Origin: a virus
Length of the DNA: 21,962 nt
Direction: 5' to 3' (one strand)
Virus record (IMG/VR): IMGVR_UViG_3300024517_000122
Span: 1 to 21,962 of that record
Shown: in pieces, positions 1 through 5,578 of the stretch
How the letters are laid out: the number at the start of each line of letters is the position of its first letter
How positions within the stretch are numbered: the stretch's first letter is position 1
The notes under the pieces: model-generated
The model's database searches: none
What the model was told of the DNA's origin: nothing
The model's input: the letters and a program-made list of their open reading frames with translations, nothing else
Position numbers and translations under genes: made by a program

Positions 1-160
1 ATAATGCGATAACCCGGTAAACCAAGCCTCTGACAGATCCTCCTACATAAGTGATTTTCTGGGTTTCCCCGAAACCACCTGGAATTAGAGATTCATGCTG
101 TTCCACACGTTTAAGTGTGTGACGATGAAAGTCCATCACAAATAAATACTCTTTCATCAT
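1..160 (-). CDS. Partial hypothetical protein, N-terminal part, runs off window start
   Basis: Reading the minus strand from the ATG at 160-158, the frame stays open for 53 codons to the window edge, beginning MMKEYLFVMDFHRHTLKRVE. A second ATG follows immediately, so the start could be 157. The preceding lipoprotein gene stops only 6 bases upstream, so the two are probably cotranscribed. The visible part has alternating charged and hydrophobic residues and a Gly-rich stretch (IPGGFGE, VGGSVRG), with no signal peptide. The family is not recognised; most of the protein lies outside the window. The open frame and operon spacing make it likely to be real. Confidence 0.6.
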   Translation of the reverse strand, partial: MMKEYLFVMDFHRHTLKRVEQHESLIPGGFGETQKITYVGGSVRGLVYRVIAL

Positions 161-166
161 AGCTAA

Positions 167-511
167 TTAGAATTTAAATGGTATCAGGTATTGGTCATTG
201 TATGTGAACATCAGATGTTCTGTCAGTTCTTTTACATGGTCTTCCTGATATGTAGCAATCATCTCAAATACTCTATGATAGGTAAATGCTTTAGTCATTA
301 TCACATCATCAACCACCAGAGTATATTTAATATCGGTTGAATCCCGAGTATACTCATACATGATGGCAGTAACACTGTCAACCACATAATAATTAGGTTG
401 TTCAAGTTCTAATTGAGCTTTAACAGCTTCCAAATGTTTTAATCTCTGACCAGAGCGTGATGTACAGGACATCATAACTGCTATAAGCAGTAAAATAATA
501 AATTGTTTCAT
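167..511 (-). CDS. Small predicted lipoprotein
   Basis: This 114-residue protein starts MKQFIILLLIAVMMSC: a short basic N-terminus, a hydrophobic core and a Cys at residue 16 preceded by Ser, which fits a signal-peptidase-II lipoprotein. The mature part is about 98 residues, mixed alpha/beta in appearance, with no recognised domain. After the Cys come TSRSGQR, not the acidic residues that usually export Bacteroidetes lipoproteins to the cell surface, so a periplasm-facing anchor is more likely. It sits in the minus-strand arm just before a gene cut by the window edge. Small phage lipoproteins in other systems (for example T5 Llp) block superinfection by masking receptors; that role here is only inference. 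Confidence 0.75.
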   Translation of the reverse strand: MKQFIILLLIAVMMSCTSRSGQRLKHLEAVKAQLELEQPNYYVVDSVTAIMYEYTRDSTDIKYTLVVDDVIMTKAFTYHRVFEMIATYQEDHVKELTEHLMFTYNDQYLIPFKF

Positions 512-540
512 TTTATTTGATTTTTAAGGATTTTAAATGT

Positions 541-996
541 TAATGTAGATACAGAAGGGGTGGCTGTTGTCACTCACCCCTGTATGTCTTCAGTGTACAC
601 TACATAATTAAAAGATTTAAATTGTTAATACTGATAATTTGTTAGTAATAAATAAGCTATTATGGGTAATAGGCCATTGTACTCGTCACGTACATCGCAC
701 TAATTTCAGTCTGTATTGAAGATCTCTCCTGCTTAGACACTTACCATTCTGGTTCTTTTTTGCAACGCATTTATATTAGCATCGCACGACGAACTCGCCT
801 CATAATAGCTATAAACTCTTCTACGCCTGACTAATACAGACAGTAAACCGTTAGGCTGTTAAGCCCTCTGCTTAGATAAAAGAGTTAAATAACATACCCG
901 ACAACTCCCATTATTCCCCAGTAACTTAATGTCCGAGGTGTGTGCCGATTGATCCATCTGGTTTTGTGTATTTGTGCCAGCGCGTATATTTAATGA
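541..996. other. Long gene-free stretch, possibly a structured RNA
   Basis: No open frame of useful length is seen on either strand and no tRNA could be recognised. A hairpin lies at 549-585 (ATACA/TGTAT outside, GGGGTG/CACCCC inside). Two longer complementary pairs occur: 655-664 with 801-810 (10 bp, perfect) and 709-717 with 833-841 (9 bp, perfect). These pairs cross, so together they would form a pseudoknot. A small hairpin TGTAC/GTACA lies at 678-694. CATCGCAC and CTGCTTAGA each occur twice as direct repeats. Pairs of 9-10 bp are expected now and then by chance in this length, so the support is moderate. Strand is unknown; flanking genes are on the minus strand. Confidence 0.35.
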
Positions 997-1224
997 TTAC
1001 TTTATTCTTTCAAGTTCACGTTCTATTTGTTCTATTGCCATAGTTCTACCAAATTTCTTACCACTGGCGAACCTTGAATCAGCAAACTTCTCAACTTCCT
1101 CTATCTTCTGACTAGTTGTTCTATAACTAGTTGATAGTAGTTGTTCAATATACTCACCATAATAACCTTTATCGGCTGCTATGGTGAGTGATTTGAACTT
1201 CTTCAACATTTCTATACTCATCAT
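997..1224 (-). CDS. Hypothetical protein, 75 residues
   Basis: A small charged protein (many Lys, Glu and Arg), predicted mostly helical, with a C-terminal amphipathic helix (IEQIERELERIK). Its ATG overlaps the stop of the upstream gene by one base (TAATG), a typical translational coupling arrangement, which supports both genes. No domain is recognised and no membrane segment or signal peptide is seen. It precedes the 541-996 gene-free stretch. An alternative start is the second codon (MSIEMLKKF). Confidence 0.6.
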   Translation of the reverse strand: MMSIEMLKKFKSLTIAADKGYYGEYIEQLLSTSYRTTSQKIEEVEKFADSRFASGKKFGRTMAIEQIERELERIK

Positions 1225-1592
1225 TATTCAGGGATATGAGTGAGTTTAGCAAGTAAGTCTTTACCATTGGTTGCTTTACCTGAAGTATGTAAGATACCTT
1301 TGGCGATAGTTTCCAGAATATCAGAACATTGGTATAAATATCCAAGTTCTTGCGTAGTTATAAGCTCCAGTCCTTCAGGTGTTGCTTTGATGTCACCAGG
1401 TAGTTCTTTGTCTATGATAATATCATCAACATCAGGATAGATTTCAGTATCAGTGAGACGTAGAATACCTCTACAATCTTCAGCTGTCAAGAATACAGTT
1501 CCACCTACTATCACATCAGTTGATTTGAATGTAGTCACTACTTGCACAGGATGTGCATGTTTCAGTTGTTTTTCATTTTTAGTCATTGCCAT
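1224..1592 (-). CDS. Hypothetical protein, 122 residues
   Basis: The protein begins MAMTKNEKQLKHAHPVQV; a second ATG two codons in (MTKNEK) is an alternative start. It appears soluble and mixed beta/alpha: beta-rich in the first 60 residues (VQVVTTF, VIVGGTVFL) and helical near the C-terminus. No family is recognised. The leader just before the start (TAAAAACTTAAA) is nearly identical to the one before the 2889 gene on the same strand, suggesting a shared leader type in this arm. It is coupled to the next gene by a one-base overlap. Upstream of it lies the roughly 850-base gene-free stretch, part of which could be its 5' leader. Confidence 0.65.
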   Translation of the reverse strand: MAMTKNEKQLKHAHPVQVVTTFKSTDVIVGGTVFLTAEDCRGILRLTDTEIYPDVDDIIIDKELPGDIKATPEGLELITTQELGYLYQCSDILETIAKGILHTSGKATNGKDLLAKLTHIPE

Positions 1593-2442
1593 TGTTTTAA
1601 GTTTTTAAATGATTTTTACAGACATATTGTTTCGTCCAGCCTCTTCAGTGTAATTGTTATAGTCTTCTGGATGACTTAAAGTATTATACCACTGACTTGA
1701 TCAAGTGTCAGTGGCATTAGTGTCGTTTATTACCGTGATTGTACTACCAATACAACCATCAGCGCCGCAGGTCTAATATCCTACCCTTGGCTATTCCATA
1801 TTAAGATGTGTATGCTCAATTTTAACGCTGCTTGGTTCAAGATATCAATCAAGTCAGGTTACCCTTAAGTAGAGCTTCTTATATTAGTATATTTGTGGAA
1901 GTCGCTAACATAGCTGTGGCAGGCTAAAGGACTTCATTGCACAAAGAGAGTTTAATTGACACTCACAAACATTAATTTCCAAGGACTCTCCTCAGAATAG
2001 GGTAAGACTCTTGCAAGGCAGCGCCCACCTGCTATCATTGCAACCATTACGGAGCTATTTTATGCAAGATTACGGGCCTTTTAGCAAGAGTCTATATTAT
2101 AACTTAAACTATCTAGTCCAGGTTCTCTACAACTGGATAGACCATGACATTGTTAATGTTACCACCTCATTGTTTGGATTACAGTAACAGGGAACTCATG
2201 CTTAGCTATTGCGTTACCCGAGGTTTTAGTTTTGATTGAAGATAGTTTAAGTATTTTATGCTATGAATACTGATTTATTGGTGTATGAGTGCAATAAACA
2301 GTTAAATTGTCTTTTATTGGGGGAAGGTTCTAAAACCCACACTCACAGCCACTTAGAGTGTCGTTAGTGACACTAAACAGTCCTTGAGAAAGAACTGTGA
2401 GGCGTGTGAGTTAGTAGAGCTTTAAAAAATATAGGCAACAGC
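1593..2442. ncRNA. Candidate large structured noncoding RNA
   Basis: About 850 bases without a plausible gene on either strand. The stretch divides into consecutive domains closed by complementary segments: 1692-1701 with 1848-1857 (10 bp); 1898-1903 with 1930-1935 (6 bp); 1946-1951 with 1985-1990 (6 bp); 2005-2014 with 2084-2093 (10 bp, extended by 2015-2019 with 2076-2080); 2102-2113 with 2241-2252 (12 bp, perfect); and a three-way junction at 2341-2411. Smaller hairpins lie inside, for example ACATT/AATGT near 2147-2159 and TCCAG/CTGGA near 2117-2136. The 12-bp and interrupted 15-bp pairings are unlikely by chance at this length; the 6-bp ones are weak alone. No tRNA or group I/II intron core was recognised. 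Flanking genes suggest minus-strand transcription, but the pairs do not fix the strand. Confidence 0.45.
2341..2411. other. Three-way-junction RNA fold
   Basis: An outer stem, ACTCACAGCC (2341-2350) with GGCGTGTGAGT (2401-2411), pairs over 10 bp with one bulged base. It encloses two hairpins: AGTGTC (2357-2362) with GACACT (2369-2374), and ACAGT (2377-2381) with ACTGT (2394-2398), the latter continued by CTT/AAG around a GAGA loop. This is the most compact and convincing fold in the gene-free stretch. It lies just past the terminator of the minus-strand 2443-2889 gene. Confidence 0.55.
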
Positions 2443-2450
2443 CTATATTT
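2424..2450 (-). terminator. Intrinsic terminator of the 2443-2889 gene
   Basis: The perfect 10-bp inverted repeat AAATATAGGC / GCCTATATTT (2427-2436 and 2441-2450) has a four-base loop and, read on the minus strand, ends in a run of six T. The stem overlaps the stop codon of the 148-residue gene, so the terminator is fused to the end of the coding region. The stem is AT-rich apart from its GGC/GCC core, so strength may be moderate. Confidence 0.75.
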
Positions 2451-2889
2451 CTTCGATAGCGATAGCTACCAATCGAACGGAACCTTCGGTTTCGCGAGCT
2501 TGTTTCCAATTGGCGATAGCCTTTGGATTATCAGCATAGCGTGCTTCAACCAATGATTCATCCACGTCAAGTGGTGATTGCTTTGCAACTTTAACTATCA
2601 CATTTACTGATTCACTCTCACCGGGACGTTGAGAGAAGATGTTTTGAACGAAGTCAAAATCTGTCATATCAGCAGTTGTGTACAAGTTACCATGAGCAGT
2701 ATGCGAAGGCTTAAGATAAGCACCTTTATCTTCAGATGTTCTGGTGACTGTTGCCTTAAACCATAGAGCACCATCGGTGTCTAAAACCCACAACGCTGGG
2801 TTCGCTCCATTAGCAATTACTAAATCTTTGTTAAAGGCTTTGGCCTGTGCAGCCGTTGCCAAACGGTTTTTAATCTCTGTTTGTGTCAT
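2443..2889 (-). CDS. Hypothetical protein, 148 residues, first gene of the minus-strand arm
   Basis: The protein begins MTQTEIKNRLATAAQAKAFN and ends in TAG, which argues against TAG being recoded in this genome. No signal peptide or membrane segment is seen. It appears as an N-terminal helix, a beta-rich centre (ALWVLDTDGALWFKATVTR) and an acidic C-terminus. No family is recognised. As the first gene leftward from the divergent intergenic region it may be expressed early and strongly, and it has its own terminator. The leader TAAAAACTTAAA upstream of its ATG matches that of the 1592 gene. Confidence 0.7.
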   Translation of the reverse strand: MTQTEIKNRLATAAQAKAFNKDLVIANGANPALWVLDTDGALWFKATVTRTSEDKGAYLKPSHTAHGNLYTTADMTDFDFVQNIFSQRPGESESVNVIVKVAKQSPLDVDESLVEARYADNPKAIANWKQARETEGSVRLVAIAIEEI

Positions 2890-2947
2890 TTCTTTAAGTT
2901 TTTATGTGAATAAAACAGTGTGGCCCAACGGGACCGAAACTCGATAC

Positions 2948-2973
2948 GGGGGTGGTGTTACTATATCACCCCC
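2948..2973. other. GC-rich hairpin in divergent intergenic region
   Basis: GGGGGTG (2948-2954) and CACCCCC (2967-2973) form a 7-bp GC stem with a 12-base loop. It lies between the diverging arms, about 60 bases upstream of the minus-strand gene start, and would be in that gene's 5' leader or its promoter region. There is no T tract on either side, so it is not a standard terminator. Confidence 0.4.
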
Positions 2974-3032
2974 ACAAATAGCCGCATAAAAATTTTATTT
3001 TGCCCTATAGTATTTTTTCTGAAAATTTTTCG

Positions 3033-3040
3033 TACCTTTG
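3033..3040 (+). promoter_or_regulatory. Bacteroidetes-type -7 box, rightward promoter
   Basis: TACCTTTG matches the Bacteroidetes -7 consensus TAnnTTTG exactly. The ATG of the next gene starts 12 bases after the first base of the box, so transcription would begin at or next to the start codon, giving a leaderless message. No well-spaced TTTG is seen upstream; the nearest TTG at 3000-3002 is 30 bases away, which is too far. Confidence 0.5.
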
Positions 3041-3044
3041 CTGT

Positions 3045-3254
3045 ATGAAAACATGGAGAACCATAAAGAATAGGAACTTGAAGAGGAATCTGTTGTATGA
3101 CAGTTATCCTACAGGAGCCTACTGTCCTTGGTGTTCTCCTTTAAAAGTATCTAAGGAAGCTATAGAATCGTACCTGCAATATTACCTGAATGTTGGTGAG
3201 TTGACCGAGAAAGATTTTGAGCAGGTAAGACACCCTTTTAAACAACAGTACTAA
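3045..3254 (+). CDS. Hypothetical protein, 69 residues, first gene of the rightward arm
   Basis: The frame is open from a TTG at 3000, but that start would lie upstream of the promoter-like TACCTTTG box, so the ATG at 3045 (MKTWRTIKNRNLKRNLLYDS) is preferred. The protein is basic at the N-terminus and carries one CPWC pair of cysteines near residues 27-30 and a helical C-terminus. A lone CxxC could bind metal or act in redox chemistry, but nothing else supports either. The family is not recognised. It is followed by a long imperfect hairpin before the next gene. Confidence 0.6.
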   Translation: MKTWRTIKNRNLKRNLLYDSYPTGAYCPWCSPLKVSKEAIESYLQYYLNVGELTEKDFEQVRHPFKQQY

Positions 3255-3305
3255 AAGTGTCCTGTTAGTGCCCTAATAGTAATAGGCTACTAATGGGACA
3301 CTTTC
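3253..3305. other. Long imperfect hairpin between genes
   Basis: AAAGTGTCC (3254-3262) pairs perfectly with GGACACTTT (3296-3304). The stem continues inward through TTAGT/ACTAA and a short CTA/TAG near the loop, with small bulges, for about 19 bp in all. It starts at the stop codon of the 69-residue gene and ends 21 bases before the next ATG. No T tract follows, so it looks more like a messenger-processing, stability or attenuation element than a plain terminator. Confidence 0.5.
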
Positions 3306-3325
3306 GGTACCCCTACTAAAATCAG

Positions 3326-4240
3326 ATGAAAAGTATATTTAAAATCAGGAAGAACACAACAGGAAAAGTAAGATTAAAATTATGTATTGAAGATGTAGAG
3401 TTCAGGGATAAGGAGGTTCTTGAGGGTTTCGGGCTCATTACAAAGGTGTACTTTAATGATATGGAAGATGAGAATGTGCTGTATTTTGCCAACCCTTTTC
3501 ATGTACCGAAGTTCAACAAGTTCTATGCTTCCAGAATAAAGACTATCACGGATCCTTACCTGAAAGAACTTATCCAGAGAATATTGTACTTGAATCCTCA
3601 CCCTGATAAGTTGATGATTAAAAAGATAACAGAATGTATTATCCTGCAGTTCTCTGTAATTGAGATGAGAGAGTCGCAGGTATCTTCCAAAGAGATTGCT
3701 GTACCGGTATTGAGATTTGAAGAGGTGGAACCTATTGTGGTATTCTTGGTAGCAGAGCAGAAGTCTTTTTATAAGTATCCGGATAACCAGGATATAGTGA
3801 TGTTTCACAGGGATAGCAAGTTCTCACCTGTTCAGAAGATGCGTATCAAGGCTATCTGCAGAGGTGAAGCTGTTAAGGAACGTATGGAATCTGCTATTCA
3901 TATTGCTGCTGAGCATTTGATTGATGTGGAGGTTTTTGTCAAGATAACTGCACCTCGTATAGAGAATACAAAGATGGTGGTACGCAACGGGAACATCACA
4001 CCTGCCAAGACTATTCGAAAATATATGGGAGAAAGGACAAAGAGGGTTATTGAAGAGCATAATTCCTATGCACCTTTTAAATCTGAGAAGTCTGCTGATA
4101 AATATAAGGAGTTCCTGGCCCTCGATCATATTAATATGTCATTGGATGAAATGGTGTATAAATTAGGGGTGTCCAAATCAAGAGCTGTGGAATTTAGACG
4201 GATGTATCAACAAAATTATATATCTTTACCAGAAGTTTAA
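3326..4240 (+). CDS. Hypothetical protein with C-terminal helix-turn-helix-like region, 304 residues
   Basis: The protein starts MKSIFKIRKNTTGKVRLKL and shows no signal peptide or membrane segment. The first 100 residues look alpha/beta, the middle is basic (QKMRIKAICRGEAVKERMES), and residues about 268-295 (SLDEMVYKLGVSKSRAVEFR) resemble a helix-turn-helix as seen in sigma-like or transposase-type DNA-binding segments. A DNA-binding or transcription role is plausible from this and from its place at the head of a group of small DNA-binding-like genes. The function is not recognised. No promoter is obvious directly upstream, so it is probably read from the 3033 box through the hairpin. Confidence 0.75.
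   Translation: MKSIFKIRKNTTGKVRLKLCIEDVEFRDKEVLEGFGLITKVYFNDMEDENVLYFANPFHVPKFNKFYASRIKTITDPYLKELIQRILYLNPHPDKLMIKKITECIILQFSVIEMRESQVSSKEIAVPVLRFEEVEPIVVFLVAEQKSFYKYPDNQDIVMFHRDSKFSPVQKMRIKAICRGEAVKERMESAIHIAAEHLIDVEVFVKITAPRIENTKMVVRNGNITPAKTIRKYMGERTKRVIEEHNSYAPFKSEKSADKYKEFLALDHINMSLDEMVYKLGVSKSRAVEFRRMYQQNYISLPEV
4221..4228 (+). promoter_or_regulatory. Possible -7 box ahead of the Lys-rich protein gene
   Basis: TATCTTTA followed by C is identical to the box at 18007-18014 and one base off TAnnTTTG. It lies in the last codons of the 304-residue gene, 36 bases before the next ATG. No -33 element is clear, and such AT-rich words arise by chance, so this is weak. Confidence 0.25.
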
Positions 4241-4256
4241 ACTAAATTAAAATATT

Positions 4257-4577
4257 ATGTCAAATGAAAAACCTAAAAAAGCTAAGTCGAAAAAACCCAG
4301 CGCCTCCACACCCGGAGTCGTGAAGAAAAAACAGCCTAGTAAAGCGCAAAAGTTAAAGGCAGTAAATGCCAAACTGGATAAGGATGTGGCAAAACAGATC
4401 GAGGATGCTGTATTTGCAAAGGCATGTCCACAAGGTCATCCACAGGGCGCTGATGCCAATGCAAAATTCGAACTTGTAGCTGAAGCAGGAAAACAATTGC
4501 TTGTAGATGAAACGTGGGATGTTGTAGGAGTCAAGGATTCCAAAGGACAGGTCACACACATTGTAATCGAGAAATAA
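4257..4577 (+). CDS. Lys-rich small protein, possibly nucleic-acid binding, 106 residues
   Basis: The first 45 residues are a basic, Pro/Ser/Lys-rich tail (MSNEKPKKAKSKKPSASTPG and on), probably disordered and suited to nonspecific nucleic-acid binding. Residues about 46-106 look like a small folded domain with a CPQGHPQGAD segment and a beta-hairpin-like end (WDVVGVKDSKGQVTHIVIEK). No family is recognised. It is followed at once by an intrinsic terminator, so it may be abundantly and separately expressed. Histone-like or virion DNA-packing roles are possible but unproven. Confidence 0.65.
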   Translation: MSNEKPKKAKSKKPSASTPGVVKKKQPSKAQKLKAVNAKLDKDVAKQIEDAVFAKACPQGHPQGADANAKFELVAEAGKQLLVDETWDVVGVKDSKGQVTHIVIEK

Positions 4578-4580
4578 TAC

Positions 4581-4602
4581 AGGGCGCTTCGGCGCTCTTT
4601 TT
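4581..4602 (+). terminator. Intrinsic terminator with UUCG tetraloop
   Basis: AGGGCGC (4581-4587) pairs with GCGCTCT (4592-4598), with one G-U pair, around a TTCG loop, and the T run extends to 4602. This is a textbook stable terminator just after the Lys-rich gene. The next start codon begins only two bases after the T run. Confidence 0.85.
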
Positions 4603-4604
4603 GT

Positions 4605-4871
4605 ATGGAGAAAATTCAGGCTACAAAGAAAGAAGTGCTTCTGGCCATAGCCATGTCAGGGTTCTACCAGACAACACATGTGCATTATATGCCTATTGGT
4701 AAACAGTATACCAATATGCTGATGCGTCTTCGTGCCGGTGGGTATGTGGAACCAATGATGGAGAATTTCTATAAGCTCACCAAGAAAGGTCGGGAGTATT
4801 TAGTCCGACAGGATGTACTTGATGTGCAAGATATTGATAATCAAATAGATGCATTTATAGAAAAATTATAA
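4605..4871 (+). CDS. Small winged-helix-like protein, 88 residues
   Basis: The protein starts MEKIQATKKEVLLAIAMSGF. Residues about 8-70 fit a winged-helix pattern: helix 1 (KKEVLLAIAM), a recognition-type helix (NMLMRLRAGGYVEP) and a wing ending in LTKKGREYL, a sequence typical of MarR/PadR-like or replication-initiator wings. It is probably a small DNA-binding regulator. The start codon sits directly behind the terminator hairpin of the preceding gene, so its translation may depend on read-through. A longer overlapping frame from 4514 is rejected because it crosses the terminator in the wrong frame. The family is not identified further. Confidence 0.65.
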   Translation: MEKIQATKKEVLLAIAMSGFYQTTHVHYMPIGKQYTNMLMRLRAGGYVEPMMENFYKLTKKGREYLVRQDVLDVQDIDNQIDAFIEKL

Positions 4872-4882
4872 TAATTTTTGTG

Positions 4883-4913
4883 TTGTTATGTAACAATTTT
4901 TGTTATATATTTG
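4883..4913 (+). promoter_or_regulatory. Bacteroidetes-type promoter of the 4933 gene
   Basis: The -7 box TATATTTG (4906-4913) matches TAnnTTTG exactly, with a TTG at 4883-4885 giving a 20-base spacer; another TTTTTG lies at 4875-4880. The leader CAACAACAAAAG starts 11 bases after the first base of the -7 box, exactly as at the scaffold/capsid promoter. Confidence 0.65.
4891..4905. promoter_or_regulatory. Operator-like dyad TAACAANNNTTGTTA, copy 1
   Basis: TAACAATTTTTGTTA has 6-bp arms around three T and abuts the -7 box. The same dyad consensus occurs at 12698-12712 in the scaffold/capsid promoter. A protein bound here would cover the spacer and -7 region. Confidence 0.5.
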
Positions 4914-4916
4914 TAA

Positions 4917-4928
4917 CAACAACAAAAG
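4917..4928 (+). repeat. Leader 12-mer CAACAACAAAAG, copy 1
   Basis: The identical 12-base word recurs at 12742-12753 and 15441-15452, each time 4-9 bases before a start codon. Here it would be at the very 5' end of the message, taking the place of a Shine-Dalgarno site. Low-structure A-rich leaders are favoured in Bacteroidetes translation. Confidence 0.6.
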
Positions 4929-4932
4929 CATT

Positions 4933-5313
4933 ATGATACCTATAAAAGAAGACAATATTGTCATCAAGATCAAGGGTACACCTTCTCAGGTCATATCCAA
5001 TTACCTTCGAATTTATTTAGCGAATGAACGACTCACAGAAAAACAACTGGAGGTCACTTCCAAGTTGGTGTCCAAGTATTCTGAATATGTAGCCAATGGA
5101 GTGACAGAACCTTATGCTTCCATTTTACTGTTCTCTACCGAGACACGTAAAGACGTGGTGACAAAGCTGGGTATTTCTGCAGCCCACCTCAACAATACAT
5201 TCAATGCCCTTACCAAAAAGAATATTCTGGCGAAGACCGATGGAAAGTATTCCATCAATCCTTCGCTTGTGCCCAACAGAAGTCTGACATTTCAATTTAT
5301 GATAGATGGATAA
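4933..5313 (+). CDS. Winged-helix-like DNA-binding protein, 126 residues, candidate late regulator
   Basis: The frame opens further upstream, but the ATG at 4933 (MIPIKEDNIVIKIKGTPSQV) follows the promoter and leader, so it is chosen. The C-terminal half has a winged-helix pattern: TRKDVVTKLGISAAHLNNTF as helix-turn-helix, then a wing (KKNILAKTDGKYSINPSLV). The N-terminal half is helical and could dimerise. A dyad operator overlaps its own promoter and recurs at the scaffold/capsid promoter, so I infer it may regulate itself and the capsid operon. It overlaps the next gene by eight bases. The protein-DNA link is inference; the fold call is moderately sure. Confidence 0.7.
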   Translation: MIPIKEDNIVIKIKGTPSQVISNYLRIYLANERLTEKQLEVTSKLVSKYSEYVANGVTEPYASILLFSTETRKDVVTKLGISAAHLNNTFNALTKKNILAKTDGKYSINPSLVPNRSLTFQFMIDG

Positions 5314-5572
5314 CAAGGGCAGGATAATACGACAGGTAGCCGACAGACTTGGTCTTCCTGTAAGATCTGTGGATGCTATAGTGGCTTCACAGTTAAATGT
5401 GGCACGTCAGGCTCTTAAGGGTAAGAAAGATGTGAGTGTGTATTTGAGAAAGGTAGGCACTTTCATCTCTCCTGCCATGAGAATGCATCTGGCATGGGAA
5501 CGGTTCAAGGTAGTCAACAGCAGGGAAAAGAAAATAACACAACAGGTTGAAGAACCTTATGAATTTAAATAA
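5306..5572 (+). CDS. HU/IHF-like protein, 88 residues
   Basis: The protein starts MDNKGRIIRQVADRLGLPVR and overlaps the previous stop by eight bases (coupled). Residues 5-38 resemble the two N-terminal helices of HU/IHF, and DVSVYLRKVGTF at 42-53 matches the beta strand carrying the conserved G-x-F. The usual DNA-embracing beta-arms with their conserved proline are not evident, so the rest is divergent or adapted. IHF-like genes near packaging genes are a known feature of crAss-like phages. A role in bending DNA during packaging or in gene control is plausible. Confidence in the family is moderate. Confidence 0.65.
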   Translation: MDNKGRIIRQVADRLGLPVRSVDAIVASQLNVARQALKGKKDVSVYLRKVGTFISPAMRMHLAWERFKVVNSREKKITQQVEEPYEFK

Positions 5573-5578
5573 CAGCAA

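Noticed and set aside
1888-1895. Perfect TATATTTG promoter-like box on the plus strand inside the gene-free stretch
   Set aside because: No -33 element at the right distance and no plus-strand gene follows; expected by chance in AT-rich sequence.
541-2442. tRNA genes, which are common in crAss-like phages
   Set aside because: Checked both strands for T-arm words (GGTTC and variants) with flanking complementary stems; none gave a matching T stem and acceptor.
1593-2442. Group I or group II intron
   Set aside because: No conserved core words or domain V hairpin seen, and no interrupted gene on either side.
3380-4129. Minus-strand frames of 142 and 101 codons opposite the 304-residue gene
   Set aside because: Composition is unlike a protein and the plus-strand gene has better context; shadow frames.
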